From the NCBI GenBank assembly GCA_029204225.1, contig CM055097.1, positions 58,067,722 through 58,131,721 on the forward strand: a stretch of DNA of 64,000 nt, given 5' to 3'. Positions 25,091 to 36,460 of this stretch are shown piece by piece. Position 1 is the stretch's first letter. Each line of letters begins with the position of its first letter. Below the pieces are notes generated by a model. That model had not been told where the DNA came from, searched no databases, and saw only the letters and a list, made by a program, of their open reading frames with translations. The translations under genes and the position numbers were made by a program. The DNA is from Diphasiastrum complanatum. Lineage: Eukaryota > Streptophyta > Lycopodiopsida > Lycopodiales > Lycopodiaceae.

Positions 25091-26242
25091 CTATTCAAAT
25101 GGGCTAGCATGAAGAAGGCTATACATAATGGTGGCTTCAAATATATGTTGTCTGATGTACATAAAGACAAGGTGGGCTTTAACAACATCTCTAGCAGGCT
25201 TATGAAGCCAAAGAAAAAAGGCATTGAGTTGGTTCTGTAAAGATGCACCAAGGAAGAATTTGGCAAGGTTGTTCATCATATACCAGATAGCGTGATCAAA
25301 CCAAATGATAAAAGAATTGTTTTTACATTTGTCGCCACATCTGCATTTAAAGAAGGGTCTTTTCCAGTTCCAGATTCTAGCTTGTAGGTTCATCCTATTG
25401 AAGTCGGTCTCAAAGTGGCCTCTAGTTCTAGCCCATGTTTGTTCAAAAGGACATCTTGTAGGTTCAAATATGCTCATCTTGGTGACAGTATCAAAGGCAA
25501 TAGGTGTATCAAAGGAGGGATTCTTATGCAAAGAAGCAAGCTTGCAGGCTTGAACTTCAGCTTCAGTAAGAAGGGTAAGAGCAATCCAGAGTTCAACAAA
25601 AATGGGTGCCAAAAATTTAACAGAAGGAAGGCTCCAAAGCTTATAGGCAGATTTGATAGATTTAAATTCAATCGTACGATTAGGTACCAAAGCTACTTGG
25701 CAACTCTTGGATTGGTAGAATTCAAAAGCAGACTGGTTGTCTATTTTGTAGATTTCTTGAGAGAAAGATTCCAACTGAGATGCACTATCATCATCAATGT
25801 CTTTGGTAAAGATCAAAGGATGAGGTGAGGTAGGAGGTTCGATAAAGGTCGGGGTATCAACAAAAAGGTCACCATTTTCTTTTTCCAAATAGGAAAATAT
25901 CTTCCGAATGTGTAAATTGCAGAAACTTTCTTCAACAGCAATACGTTCAACATAGTTAGAGAGATCCATACAGATTTTTTCAACCATGCTTAACGTTTCC
26001 TTCTTTTTAATGAAATCCGTATATATTTTGATCCATTCCATAGTAGTCATCAAGTCAAGAAAGCAAAAGATCTTATCATCAGGTCCAACAGCATCACAAG
26101 TAGCTTCATCATAAGAAGTAATGAGTTTGTGAACATCAACAGCTATCTTTATGCAATAAATGACAGTCTGAACAAAAGGATTAGGAGGAGGAAGGGGCTC
26201 CCCATAACCAAGAGCAACAACATCGTGGAACCATCCTATGAA
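25091..26242 (-). CDS. Unrecognised conserved ORF, copy A
   Basis: A stop-to-stop open frame of 383 codons on the minus strand. The first Met is at 26053, giving 320 aa. I do not recognise the family. The first 150 codons (WFHDVVALGYGEPLPPP, then TMEWIKIYTDFIKKKETLS, then CNLHIRKIFSYLEKENG) match copy B at 29107-29586, at roughly half of positions by eye and with conserved spacing. Beyond that, about 230 residues have no counterpart in copy B. They include Cys and Trp clusters (KCRCGDKCK; WFDHAIWYMMNN) but no motif I can name. In both copies a TAG lies three codons before the first Trp, which could be a splice acceptor. It may be a captured host exon or an extra retroelement ORF. Confidence 0.5.
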   Translation of the reverse strand, partial: FIGWFHDVVALGYGEPLPPPNPFVQTVIYCIKIAVDVHKLITSYDEATCDAVGPDDKIFCFLDLMTTMEWIKIYTDFIKKKETLSMVEKICMDLSNYVERIAVEESFCNLHIRKIFSYLEKENGDLFVDTPTFIEPPTSPHPLIFTKDIDDDSASQLESFSQEIYKIDNQSAFEFYQSKSCQVALVPNRTIEFKSIKSAYKLWSLPSVKFLAPIFVELWIALTLLTEAEVQACKLASLHKNPSFDTPIAFDTVTKMSIFEPTRCPFEQTWARTRGHFETDFNRMNLQARIWNWKRPFFKCRCGDKCKNNSFIIWFDHAIWYMMNNLAKFFLGASLQNQLNAFFLWLHKPARDVVKAHLVFMYIRQHIFEATIMYSLLHASPFE

Positions 26243-28750
26243 CTACATCATCAAATAGACCTTGTTAGCCATAAAATACAAGTAAAGGATAAGGTTTGGT
26301 ACTACCCCGACCAAAAGGTAGTCAGGTTGGCATCTTAAAAAGATGCTTTGAGAGACTAACAAAACATCACATAGTCCCTCTTGACAAGTCAAGACCAAAC
26401 CCTTTGAACCCTTCAATTTATAGCATAACAGATTAAAATATAGCTGTATAAAGTCTTACAATACAAAGTACCAAAAAGTGAAGCAAGTTTTAGGACACCC
26501 AGTTGTTAGCTGCCACCATCCAACAAAACAAAACCACACAAATTAGTTAAGTGAGGAAGATAGGTGTCATAGCTGAGTCAGTTGTCATCCATGTCCGAAA
26601 CAAGATTCACTACTTTATCAGCTTGATTGCAATAACAAATAATTTGTCCAATCTTCCCAATCATGCATTTCATAAATAGCAATACATTCTACCCTTAAAT
26701 CAAAACTGTATCAGGCCCAGATGCCATACTGATCAGTACAAGAGCAAAAAAAGAATGTATTAAACTAACAAAATAGTATTAACACGTAAGAAGCTATCTA
26801 TCAATGCACAAGTAAAAAAAAACGTGACTTTGACCATAGTGCCGGGTACTAGAGCAGATCCGTGCCATACTAGCCCCACGAGCATCCCATGTAACATATT
26901 TGGGAGTCCGAGCACTTAAAGACTTGGACAAATCCATGCCGTTCAAGCACGTCATGAAAATCAAACTCTGAAAACATCCCTAGCTCACTTATACAGGCTG
27001 CACTTTTATTTATTTTTACAACAAACAAAACCTTGCAAAGAATAAAAAGGCCATAATTAAAAAAAATTACAAAATGGAATGTAAGTACTTTTCTAGCTGA
27101 TAAATTCAAAAAAAACTCATTTACGTAATATGTGACGTTTCCAACGTCTTAAAGACTGCATTGTAGTATTAGGTGATACTACCTTCCATATAGCCTCATA
27201 GAACTTCATACCTGAATGCGAGGTGAGGTGATTTCTTGTGAACTACTCATCTTCCAATGCTTCAACCAAAACCCTGCTTCAGTACTACCGATTCAAAACT
27301 GAACGTGATGGATCAATGGTAGTGCAACCTTTATTATGTAACATCGTTATCTTGCAACATTGTTAAACTAAATTCAAACATAAATACATCCTTATTATCA
27401 ATCAATATTTGTGTGTCAAGAGATAATAGAGTCATTAACTTCTAGCACAATTGTTCATTCAATGTAGAAAGCAGCAAGGTATTAACATTTCTCATTCATT
27501 CAGATAGTTGTAGTTATCAACAATCAAAACCTTTCGTGCTTTACATTCCAAGCTAGTCATCAACGACCAACACATTTTGTGCTTATCTTTCATCTACCTG
27601 AGCAAATACATGTTATGTTATTTAATTATAATCATCATCACGTAATGGAATGAGCATAATCATTATGGACGGCCTACTACGAAAGGTATTCGTAGAGACA
27701 AGCATAAGTATTACAATGCTTTTATCATGATGAAAATCCATGGACAACGATGGAAGTCCATCGTACTTCTAATAGCTATCATTTATAAAAACATACCCAC
27801 AAAAATGCGTGCAACATGTCTATTGCACTTCAGAATGTAAGCTATAGCGATTTACTTCAAAACATATAGTAAATGGAGCAAGTCCATCGCACTTTTGAAG
27901 GAAACCAACAGCGCTTTTCTACTATGCTCCACTCCTCATGAAGCCATAGTAGAAAGCATGGATATTGGTCCATCAGACTGCGCTGGCCAGCGCCCTATCA
28001 TATCCTTCAAAAAGGTAGCAATTATGTACGAACCTAGCAACACAATATTTCGGTGCATGTTCGCTATCAGAAGCTAAAAAAAAGTGAAGAGGTGAATATC
28101 ATACTTGTTAGTACTGTTCACTGTTGCTTTTGAGATATCACCCACATGTATTCACTTTCAGAAGTATATAACGGAAGCAAGAAAGTAGTATCTATGATAA
28201 TCAAGGTATCATGTGAGCTCATTCCTATTCCAGCATAACAAGCTAATGACACTCCTTTGAGCAAATGATCAATCAATCAAACGAACCACAACATTCTTAC
28301 CTTTTGTTTGCAGTAACCTCCACCCGAATACTCTTCCACAAAGCTTTTACATGTCTCCTCTTATCCAAGCAAAGATGATAGAGAAGCCAGCCAAGAGAGC
28401 AAAAGCAAAAGAGAGAAGGAGAGAGCAAGAAGAGTGAAACTTAGGGTGATAGTGATCTTCCCTTTTATAGAAATCCCAGTACCCTTTGGTGCACCAGGTA
28501 TTAGAAGGTATTAGAAGATGCCCACCGTTAGATTGAATCTCTATCATGTGCAATGATCACAGCCAATCGATGAGAACCAAAGTTCTCGCCAAAAGACTTA
28601 GAACTTTTGTTTTCAAAAAACTTTTTATTTGAGGCCATGTTTCTAAGTTAGGCATAATAAGACATTTTTGTTGGTAATGTATCATAAGAAAAAAGTTTTT
28701 TGTTGGTGATGTTTTGAACAACAGATGATATGAAGTACAAATATAGTAGA
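26243..28750. other. Intergenic, nothing recognised
   Basis: No gene or retroelement protein motif was recognised. Short frames are scattered, without codon-like structure or family signatures. Confidence 0.5.
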
Positions 28751-28778
28751 GTTCATGAGAGAGTTCATGAGAGAGTTC

Positions 28779-28841
<63 letters not shown>
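28751..28841. repeat. 12-bp minisatellite grading into (GA)30
   Basis: Three perfect copies of GTTCATGAGAGA (28751-28786) run directly into a pure GA tract (28781-28841). The 3' end of the 12-bp unit is itself GAGAGA, so the microsatellite probably grew from it. Confidence 0.95.
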
Positions 28842-28844
<3 letters not shown>

Positions 28845-29106
28845 CCTTGATTTTTTTCTATTGAAGGCATGGTATCATAAACGGTTCTTTGTTGGACTTG
28901 AAACATCCACAAGGAAGGCCATGTCGTTGGGGAGGGAGCATTGTAATGACATTCTGGAATAGGATATATGCCATCGGAAATTTTGACTAACACTCTCCAT
29001 GCTTTCTTTCTCTCGTTTGATTCATATTGCTATGAATTTTACACAGATTAGGTTTGGTTTAATGTTCAAGTCAGCTTGGATCAACTTATGTTTTTCATGT
29101 GTTTAG

Positions 29107-29586
29107 TCCACAAGATGGTTTCAAGACATTGTTTCTTTAGGTTATGGGGAGCCCCTACCTCCACCAAACCATTTTATACAAGCTCTTATTTGTTGTATGA
29201 AAAAGGCCGTAAATATGCATTCTTTCAACATTGACATAGATAGGGCTACTTGTGCTTTTGTTGGACTGGAGGATAAGGTTTTATGCTTGAGTGATCTCTT
29301 GGAGACTATGGACTGGATCAAGATTTACTTGGAGTTTGTTAAAAAGAGAAATACTTTGAGTTTGGTAGAAAATCTTTTTAGCAGTCTTAATGAATTTGTC
29401 GATAAATTTGAAGAAGAGGAAAGGTTTTACAATCTGCACATTAGAAAAAAATTTATGTGCCTAGAAAAAGAAAATGGTAATACTCCCATTGAACCTCCCT
29501 CTCCTATCCTTGATACTCCTTTATCACCACATCATCTTGTTTTTATTGACGACCTTGATGAAGAGGTTGGAAATTTCTTGTCTTGA
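29107..29586 (+). CDS. Unrecognised conserved ORF, copy B
   Basis: An open frame of 159 codons starts just after a TAG at 29104. The first Met is at 29197, giving 129 aa. It carries the same unknown domain as copy A on the other strand 3 kb away: WFQDIVSLGYGEPLPPP, then TMDWIKIYLEFVKKRNTLS, then YNLHIRKKFMCLEKENG, ending near an acidic stretch FIDDLDEE. The frame stops soon after and lacks the 230-residue extension of copy A. It lies 160 bp upstream of the gypsy zinc knuckle, in the same orientation but another frame. It could therefore have been swept into, or inserted beside, that element. No function can be assigned. Confidence 0.5.
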   Translation, partial: STRWFQDIVSLGYGEPLPPPNHFIQALICCMKKAVNMHSFNIDIDRATCAFVGLEDKVLCLSDLLETMDWIKIYLEFVKKRNTLSLVENLFSSLNEFVDKFEEEERFYNLHIRKKFMCLEKENGNTPIEPPSPILDTPLSPHHLVFIDDLDEEVGNFLS

Positions 29587-29639
29587 TGTAGAGAAGTAGA
29601 AGTTTGGTCTTTTGTTGGCTGGCCAAATTTGTGGGCCCA

Positions 29640-29835
29640 GCGGAAAAGTGCCCAACTTCAACTTCCCTAATTCTAAGAAATCCAAACACCACTTTAATAT
29701 ACGTCAAGGTGGCAAGAAGGACCTAGCGGAAGCTTGAAAAAAGAATCTTTGCTTCAAGTGCAATGGAGAGGGTCACCTTGCACAAGATTGTGTCAAAAAC
29801 AAAGCCTCAATCTCAGGTATCATATCTCAAAGTAA
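29640..29835 (+). pseudogene. Gypsy gag C-terminus with CCHC zinc knuckle
   Basis: The nucleocapsid end of the gypsy gag. NLCFKCNGEGHLAQDCV at 29744-29794 is a perfect CX2CX4HX4C RNA-binding knuckle, preceded by a basic, Ser/Asn-rich stretch. An in-frame TGA at about 29737 interrupts it. The N-terminal gag domain is missing from this element, its place being taken by the unknown ORF copy B. Confidence 0.8.
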
Positions 29836-30505
29836 TAAGATGGATATTTGTTTTCTTAGTTCAATGTTTTATGGACCTAATGACTTAATTTGCATTAAGT
29901 GTAAAATTGGAGGACATGTGGTTAATGTACTTTTTGACACGGGATCCACTCATAATTTTATGAATACAAATTTGGTGCAGATGCTAAACCTTCCTATCAA
30001 AAAAAGTGAGAAGAAATATTGTGTGACAATTGCGTCTGGATGTAATTCCAAACCCATGGATTATGTGGTTCCTAATGTACCATTGCACATACAGGACTAT
30101 TTTAAAAAAACACTAGAATTCCATGTCGTTAATTTGGCAAATGTGGATGTTGTTCTTGGGCAACAATGACATTACGATAAAAATAAATCTTTGAAATTTG
30201 ATTTTGCTAAAAAATCTCTAACTTTTATGCATGATTGTTCTTTAATAAAGATTAGTGCTAGTTTAAGTGTCGATGCCACTAGTATTAAATCTTACTCTAA
30301 GCATGAGCTTAACTCTTTAATAAAGAACATAGAGTATAAATTTGATTTATGTTTTCACAAAAACTTAATTTGTTGCAATGATGAGATTCTTAAACTTAAT
30401 GTCACGAATATACCTAGTGAGAACACTCCTGAATTTAAAACCTACAGTGAACTTAGGCAAGAATTCAATGATGTTTCATGTAGTTACCACCTGAAAGGTC
30501 TGTAG
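29836..30505 (+). pseudogene. Gypsy aspartic protease and linker
   Basis: The protease region of the gypsy pol. VVNVLFDTGSTHNFMN at about 29920-29965 holds the catalytic D-T-G, and the C-terminal half ends with the usual VDVVLGQQ before a stop at 30168. The following linker (30191-30505) continues as an open frame into the start of RT with one frame change. The catalytic triad residues are intact even though the rest of the element is dead. Confidence 0.85.
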
Positions 30506-31150
30506 ATCACAACATGGACCTTATACCTGGTTCAATTCTGATTGCACAACACCCTTATAAGATGAGTGCATCGGAAGAGACTGAGGTACAAAGGCAATTA
30601 AGTGAGTATCTATAGAAAGGGTGAGTTAAACCTAGTAAGTCTCTTTGGGCATCACCAGTGCTTCTGGTCACCAAGAAGGATGGGATTATAAAGTCTTGCA
30701 TGAACTATAAAGAGTTGAACAAAGTTACAATTTAAAATAGGTATCCACTACCGCAAATGGATGACCTGATAGATTATCTTGGTGGTGCAAGGTACTTTAC
30801 CAAGATAGATCTAAGATCAGGGTATCATCAAATTCGCATTAAGTTAGAGGATATATCTAAGATGGGTTTTTGAACTCGGTTTGGACACTACGAGTTTTTT
30901 AGCTTCCATTTGGTTTGACCAATGCACCGACGACTTTCCAACAAATGATGAACGATTTGTTCAGGCCATATTTGGGAAGTTCGTAGTCGTGGTCTTGGAT
31001 GATATCCTGGTCTTTAGTAAGAATTTGGCGGAACATTAAAAACATCTTAAGATTGTCTTGGACATCTTCAGAAAAGAAAATCTCTTTGCCAAAGAATCTA
31101 AGTGTGATTTTTTTGCTAAAGAGTTATCATACCTAGGCATAAGATTTTAA
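30506..31150 (+). pseudogene. Gypsy reverse transcriptase, decayed
   Basis: The RT domain of the same element. Recognisable pieces are [43 protein letters not shown] and FVVVVLDDILVFSKN. The last holds the catalytic Asp pair (usual YVDD). At least five in-frame stops (near 30615, 30736 and 30872 among others) and several frameshifts make it non-functional. Domain order and spacing match a Ty3/gypsy pol. Confidence 0.85.
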
Positions 31151-31347
31151 AACGTGGAATAGAAATATAAGAGGCCGATCATATCCGGAGGGTTATTCAA
31201 ATGGCCAATTTTGACCTTGGTTTGAAAAATCAAGTCATTCTTGGGTTTTGTGGCATCTTTCCATCGGCATAGCCTAGTTTTCTAGGATGACATTTCCCCT
31301 CACTCAAGTTTTGAAAGGCTTTTAGCCGGAGAGCTAGGAGTCCACTA

Positions 31348-31800
31348 GTGGTGTGGATAGAGGATATGAATAATAGTTTTGAGTTGCTCAAGAAAAGTGT
31401 GACAACAGCACCAATCTTGATCATTGGTGATCCTAAGAAACCATTTGTTGTTAGGACTGATGCCAGTGATTATGCAATTGGAGCCATCTTGATGCAAGAT
31501 GAACATCCTGTTTCTTTTGAAAGCAAGAAACTCAATCCAACTCAATCTAGGTATTGTACCTATGAAAAGGAGCTTTATGCTATTATTCACGCCTTGAAAA
31601 TTTGGCGACATTATTTGTATGGAGTCAAATTTGATGTTTTGACTGATCACTTGTTATTTCTGTGATGCTACAGATTTAAAAGAGAGACAAGCTAGATGGG
31701 CTGAGCTATTGCAGGTATTCGACTTCTCAATACGATATTGTAAAGGAAGTCAAAACACTCTAGCAGATGCTTTGAGTCATTTACCGATTATTAATTAGTT
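31348..31800 (+). pseudogene. Gypsy RNase H domain
   Basis: The RNase H of the gypsy pol, open for 105 codons. It reads KPFVVRTDASDYAIGAILMQ (first catalytic Asp), then ESKKLNPTQSRYCTYEKELYAIIHALKIWRHYLYG (catalytic Glu), then VLTDH (third acidic residue) before a stop. It continues in another frame as the tail with KGSQNTLADALSH-like text. All the expected acidic residues are still present. Confidence 0.85.
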
Positions 31801-31974
31801 AAGCTTTACTGATATACAACCGAGATTATGTCAATCTCTCCAAGGACTTTTTGAATCTGATCCATTTTTTGGAAAGTATTAAATAAGCAGGATTCCTCGA
31901 ATCAGGGAAAGATTGAAATGGATTTTGCTATACGAAATGAGATCTTGTTTCGTAAGGGCAAGGTGTGTGTACTG

Positions 31975-32740
31975 AGAATGACACAGTTAGGGCCCAAATC
32001 CTACATGAGTGTCATGATAATCCATGTGCAGGACATCCGGGTATACAAAGAACATTTGACTTACTTAGGCAGCACTTTTAGTGGCCTAAGATGAAAAGTC
32101 AAGTAGAGGATTATGTACTTAAATGTACTAAGTGTCAATTAAATAAAGCTGAAATGTTAAAAGCTAGTGGCCTATTACATCCATTGGATATTCCTATTGG
32201 AAAGTGGAAAAGTATTTCTATAAATTTTGTGGTCAGACTTCCACGTACAAGGAAGGGCCATTATTCTGTTTGGGTCATTATTGAGAGACTTGTGAAGTTT
32301 GCTCAATTTATTCCAACTAAAACTATGGTTAAGGCTTCAGAACTAGCTCAATTTTTGTTGAGAAGCTTTTTTTACTGTATGGGCTGCCTTGCGATATTGT
32401 CAATGATCGTGACCCCAAATTCACTAGGACTTTTTGGCAAGCAATGTTTGAAAATTTGGAAACAACTTTAAGTATGAGTTCTACAGATCATTCTGAATCA
32501 GACGATCAAATGGAAAGGACCAATCAGATGATAGAGGACATGCTGCAAGCATATGTGGACCATCGACAGTCTGATTGGAAAAATTACCTTCCACTGGTGG
32601 AATTTGCATATAATAGTGCAGGATACTTAACGAACGGATCAGCCCTTTCATACTTATGTATGGTTATCAACCTCGATCACCGATTAGTGTTGGCATGAAG
32701 AACCTAAGGGTGCAGGCCAGTGTTGATTTCCTTGCGGATA
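31975..32740 (+). pseudogene. Gypsy integrase, catalytic Asp lost
   Basis: The integrase of the element. The HHCC zinc-binding module reads CHDNPCAGHPGIQRTF and then VLKCTKCQ. The core reads KWKSISINFVVRLPRTR, where families usually have MDF. The first catalytic Asp is thus replaced by Asn. The second motif NDRDPKF survives in another frame, and the Glu region QMERTNQM is present at 32510-32530. Frameshifts at about 32370 and 32690 and a stop in the zinc module add to the inactivation. Confidence 0.85.
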
Positions 32741-33065
32741 TTCAAGAAATGTTATAGCTGGCTAGAGACAACATAAGAAGTGCCCAGGACAGGGTGAGAT
32801 ACTATGCTAATCTGTCTCAGAAGCACAAGAAATTCAAGGTCAATGACATGGTGTTTTTGAGGGTCCCTACTCACTCTAGGGGCTTGAAAACTGATAAGTG
32901 TGCAAAGTTGTCACCTAGGTATTGCGGTCTTTCTAAAGCTATCCAAGTGATTAACAAGGTCACATACAAACTAACCTTCCAACTAACGTTGAATTTCATC
33001 ATGATTTTCACTTTAGTAAGTTAAAACCCTCGTTGGGGGTTGGGGAAACCCTGGTCCATGTGGAA
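32741..33065 (+). pseudogene. Gypsy integrase C-terminal GPY/F-like region
   Basis: An open frame (32794-33024) reads FKVNDMVFLRVP and KLSPRYCGLSKAIQVINKVTYKL, the integrase C-terminal module of chromoviruses. The GPY/F motif has decayed to G-L. In another frame it is followed by NFHHDFHFSKL-like text, the usual end before a chromodomain. Confidence 0.8.
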
Positions 33066-33273
33066 GATCTAGTAGAGCTTCTTTGTGATGTGTTCGCGGG
33101 TGGACCACTTGAACCCGAGGTACTAAGCCGGTAGAAAACTCTAAGAAATAACGGTGCTTCAAAAAATTTTAATCAGGTGGAGAGGCAAGTCAGAAGAGAA
33201 AGATACCTTGGAAAAGGAGACTGGTCTCGAGAAGAATTTTTCAAGGAAAACTTTTTCCTACAAGGAAAACTTT
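33066..33273 (+). pseudogene. Chromodomain at integrase C-terminus
   Basis: Across one frame shift this stretch reads EPEVLSR, KTLRN, then ILIRWRGKSEEKDTLEKE. This matches the chromodomain core of plant chromoviruses, usually a KWKGY-type motif followed by a TWE motif. The aromatic cage is partly lost. The domain is known in this family to target integration to heterochromatin. Confidence 0.7.
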
Positions 33274-33291
33274 AAGGTAAGGGGGAAGGAA
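33274..33291 (+). other. Polypurine tract of gypsy element
   Basis: AAGGTAAGGGGGAAGGA lies directly before the LTR start TGTTACATACC at 33292. Confidence 0.7.
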
Positions 33292-34110
<819 letters not shown>

Positions 34111-34279
34111 GGCTTGTTTATGCATGGATCTAGCTAGGGTTGGGTGGTAAATTCTTGAGGCCATCTTGTTTGTCTACTTTTGGAAGGATCTTAGGAGCAT
34201 AGGAGGAGAGGCACATTAAAGGGCTTTTGGAGGCATTGGTGGACATCAACTCAAAGGCTTGGTGGGCTTCTCTTTTTTG

Positions 34280-34750
34280 TTGTAAAACCAACCCTATCCT
34301 TATGACCAAGTATAACGAGGTTATTGCCAAGCTACAGACCCACAAGAAACTATTGTAGGATTTTGAAGCCAAACAAGCCTAGTACATCGACCATTTTGTC
34401 GAAGTCATAGGAAAGCTTGAGCAACAGAATGATGAGTTTGACCAACAATTGGAGGAATTTCTAGCATCTCAAGGTCCTCCAACAACACCTCAAATTAGCT
34501 AGGCCACTACCACCATCCAAGGGGCAATCTACGAACCTGCCAAGAAGCAAGCATCTGCACCAGCTCAGCTTGAGTTTGATGCCTCATTTACCATTGAGCA
34601 GATGGATGTCCCACAAGGTGAATCATCTAGGGCAAGTGCTTTGCAAGAAATCCCTCTCTGAGTGAATCATGCTCCAAGAAGACCAACAAGGGCACAACCA
34701 CTCCCAATGCCAGAACAATCTTCAAAAGGCCCAAGACTCTTGAGGAGTCT
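34280..34750 (+). pseudogene. Gag-like coiled-coil fragment
   Basis: With a few stops, the plus strand reads a helical stretch (LMTKYNEVIAKLQTHKKL; VIGKLEQQNDEFDQQLEEFL) followed by a Pro/Gln-rich linker and a basic end (APRRPTRAQPLP; LLRSLFTGVRDKV). The organisation resembles a gag-like protein of a non-autonomous element, broadly like the ORF at 37783-38447, but no family was recognised. The call is tentative. Confidence 0.3.
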
Positions 34751-34752
34751 AT

Positions 34753-35455
34753 TCACAGGAGTACGAGACAAAGTACCTTGAAGATGAGATGTGGGGAGGA
34801 TATGTTTTTCCATGCTCTATAGCCAATGTTAAGGGCAAAGAAACTCAGACAAAGATCAAGTCTGGAAAGCCTACCATCTCTAATCCATTTGGCAATGACA
34901 TTTTCTTTCTTGATGATAAAGCAAGTATTGCAATCAAACTTGACATTACATCCATTGTCAATCAATTGACTTACGCTCAACAAATTTCTAGACATTAAAG
35001 GAACATACAATACTTTTTGAAGTTTTGCTCTCCTTGATTCTAGCCAAATAGGAATGGTTCCTATCCCATGAATCTCACACTTAGCACCATTTGCAACAAG
35101 AATAGACTTCTTAGAATTTCCACATGATGAAAATGAAGAGAAATGTGATATGTGAGCTCACCTCGCTATCAATCCACCAAGGATATTCCTCCATAGAAAT
35201 TGATGATGTGCACATGCATGCCATGAGTGACTCCTCCTCTTTGAAGCCATCTCCATCTTTATTGTTGAGGTTGTCTTGCCATATACCATGCAAGTTTCTT
35301 TTTGTGGACTTGACTTTGCAACCATTGAGTGCATTGCCACTCCTCCACTCGTGTGGCATGCTGAGAGGGAAGATCAAAGATTTGGGGACTCTTCAAGGCT
35401 GTTCTAAGGAGTTGAGGACACCTCCTAAAGTGATTTAGATTTAGTCCAACCATTG
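34753..35455 (-). pseudogene. Copia protease region fragment
   Basis: Read on the minus strand, this is the gag-protease junction of a copia element. It has MEEYPWWIDSEVSSHITFL at about 35140-35195, where a copia protease normally has WxxDSGAS. The Gly after the catalytic Asp-Ser is Glu here. Further on is MYVPLMSRNLLSVSQLIDNG, the conserved stretch between protease and GAG-pre-integrase. Several frame changes separate the blocks. It lies head-to-head with the plus-strand copia gag at 35877. Confidence 0.7.
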
Positions 35456-35876
35456 CTTGACTTATGCATTAAATTAGATCAAATTTTCATCAATTTTGAT
35501 CTATTTTTGCTTGTGATTGGATAGTAGATTTTGTTGCATCATCATTAAGTTCCATTTAGATCTTTTGAAAAGTGATTTTGGAAGGATATTAGGTTGCTGA
35601 AATTTACTCTTGATCAGATCATTTGGGTGCTAATATGTTCTTTATAGAAAGAGGGGCAATTCTACTAGTTTTGTCTACTTCAATCAAGCAAGTGCATTGC
35701 TTCTAGTATTCTATGATTTGATTTTGTTCAAGATCATTCTTAGATCTTTATAAGAAGTCTATTACTGATCTTTTCAGGTCCCTAAGAAGTGGGATAAGAT
35801 AGATCTTCAATCAAATCAATAGAAGTAACCTTCATTTGTGTCAAGTTTTTTGTAAAGTCCTTGATTAGGAGAAGAG
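35456..35876 (+). other. Probable copia 5' leader
   Basis: A non-coding AT-rich stretch directly upstream of the copia gag start. Its position fits an element leader, but no LTR end or primer binding site was recognised. Confidence 0.35.
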
Positions 35877-36460
35877 ATGGAATCTTTAAATGCACATCTT
35901 TTGGATACTATTGAGAGGCTCAATAAAACTAACTATTCCATATGGAAAGTTAGAATGGAATCCATCATGATCATGCAAGATCTAAAGGATATTGTAAATG
36001 GTAAGGAGGATGAACCTATTCATCCTCAAGAAAAAGCCAAATACAACAAGAGGTGCAATATTGCACTACATTGTATTAAAATGAATGTTGCAAATGAACT
36101 CTTAAGAGAGGTAGGAGATTGCACTTCGGCTCAAGATGCTTGGGAGACTTTGCAAAAGGTCTATGAATCCAAGAACCAAACTAGGATGTTAGCTTTGAAG
36201 AATCAAATCTATATAAGCTATCAAAAGAAAGGAGAGAGTGCACATACTTTTGTCTTAAGAGTGAAGGAATTGAACAAAGAGCTAGCCTTCATAGGTGATC
36301 CTATCAAGGATGAAGAGCTTGTTCAACTCATCTTGAATGGACTAAGCTTTGAGACAATTTGGTTCAAGGATATGCAATTACGGGTAAGCTACCCATACTT
36401 GAAGAGCTGCAAGGCAGGAGTCAAGAAGGAGCCAAATGTAAGAGAGGATGGATAGACTTT
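35877..36460 (+). pseudogene. Copia gag, N-terminal part (split by insertion)
   Basis: A well-preserved copia gag frame of 192 codons. It starts with MESLNAHLLDTIERLNKTN, then YSIWKVRMESIMIMQDLKDI (DUF4219-like N-terminus), then the UBN2-type helical domain (SAQDAWETLQKVYESK, then GESAHTFVLRVKELNKEL). The frame ends at a TAG five bases before a 3.3-kb LTR element that splits the gene. Text resumes at 39721 in another frame, so a frameshift existed before or arose after the insertion. The gag was probably already dead, or died by this insertion. Confidence 0.85.

Noticed and set aside
26129-26338. Plus ORF of 69 aa
   Set aside because: Largely antisense shadow of the conserved unknown ORF on the minus strand.
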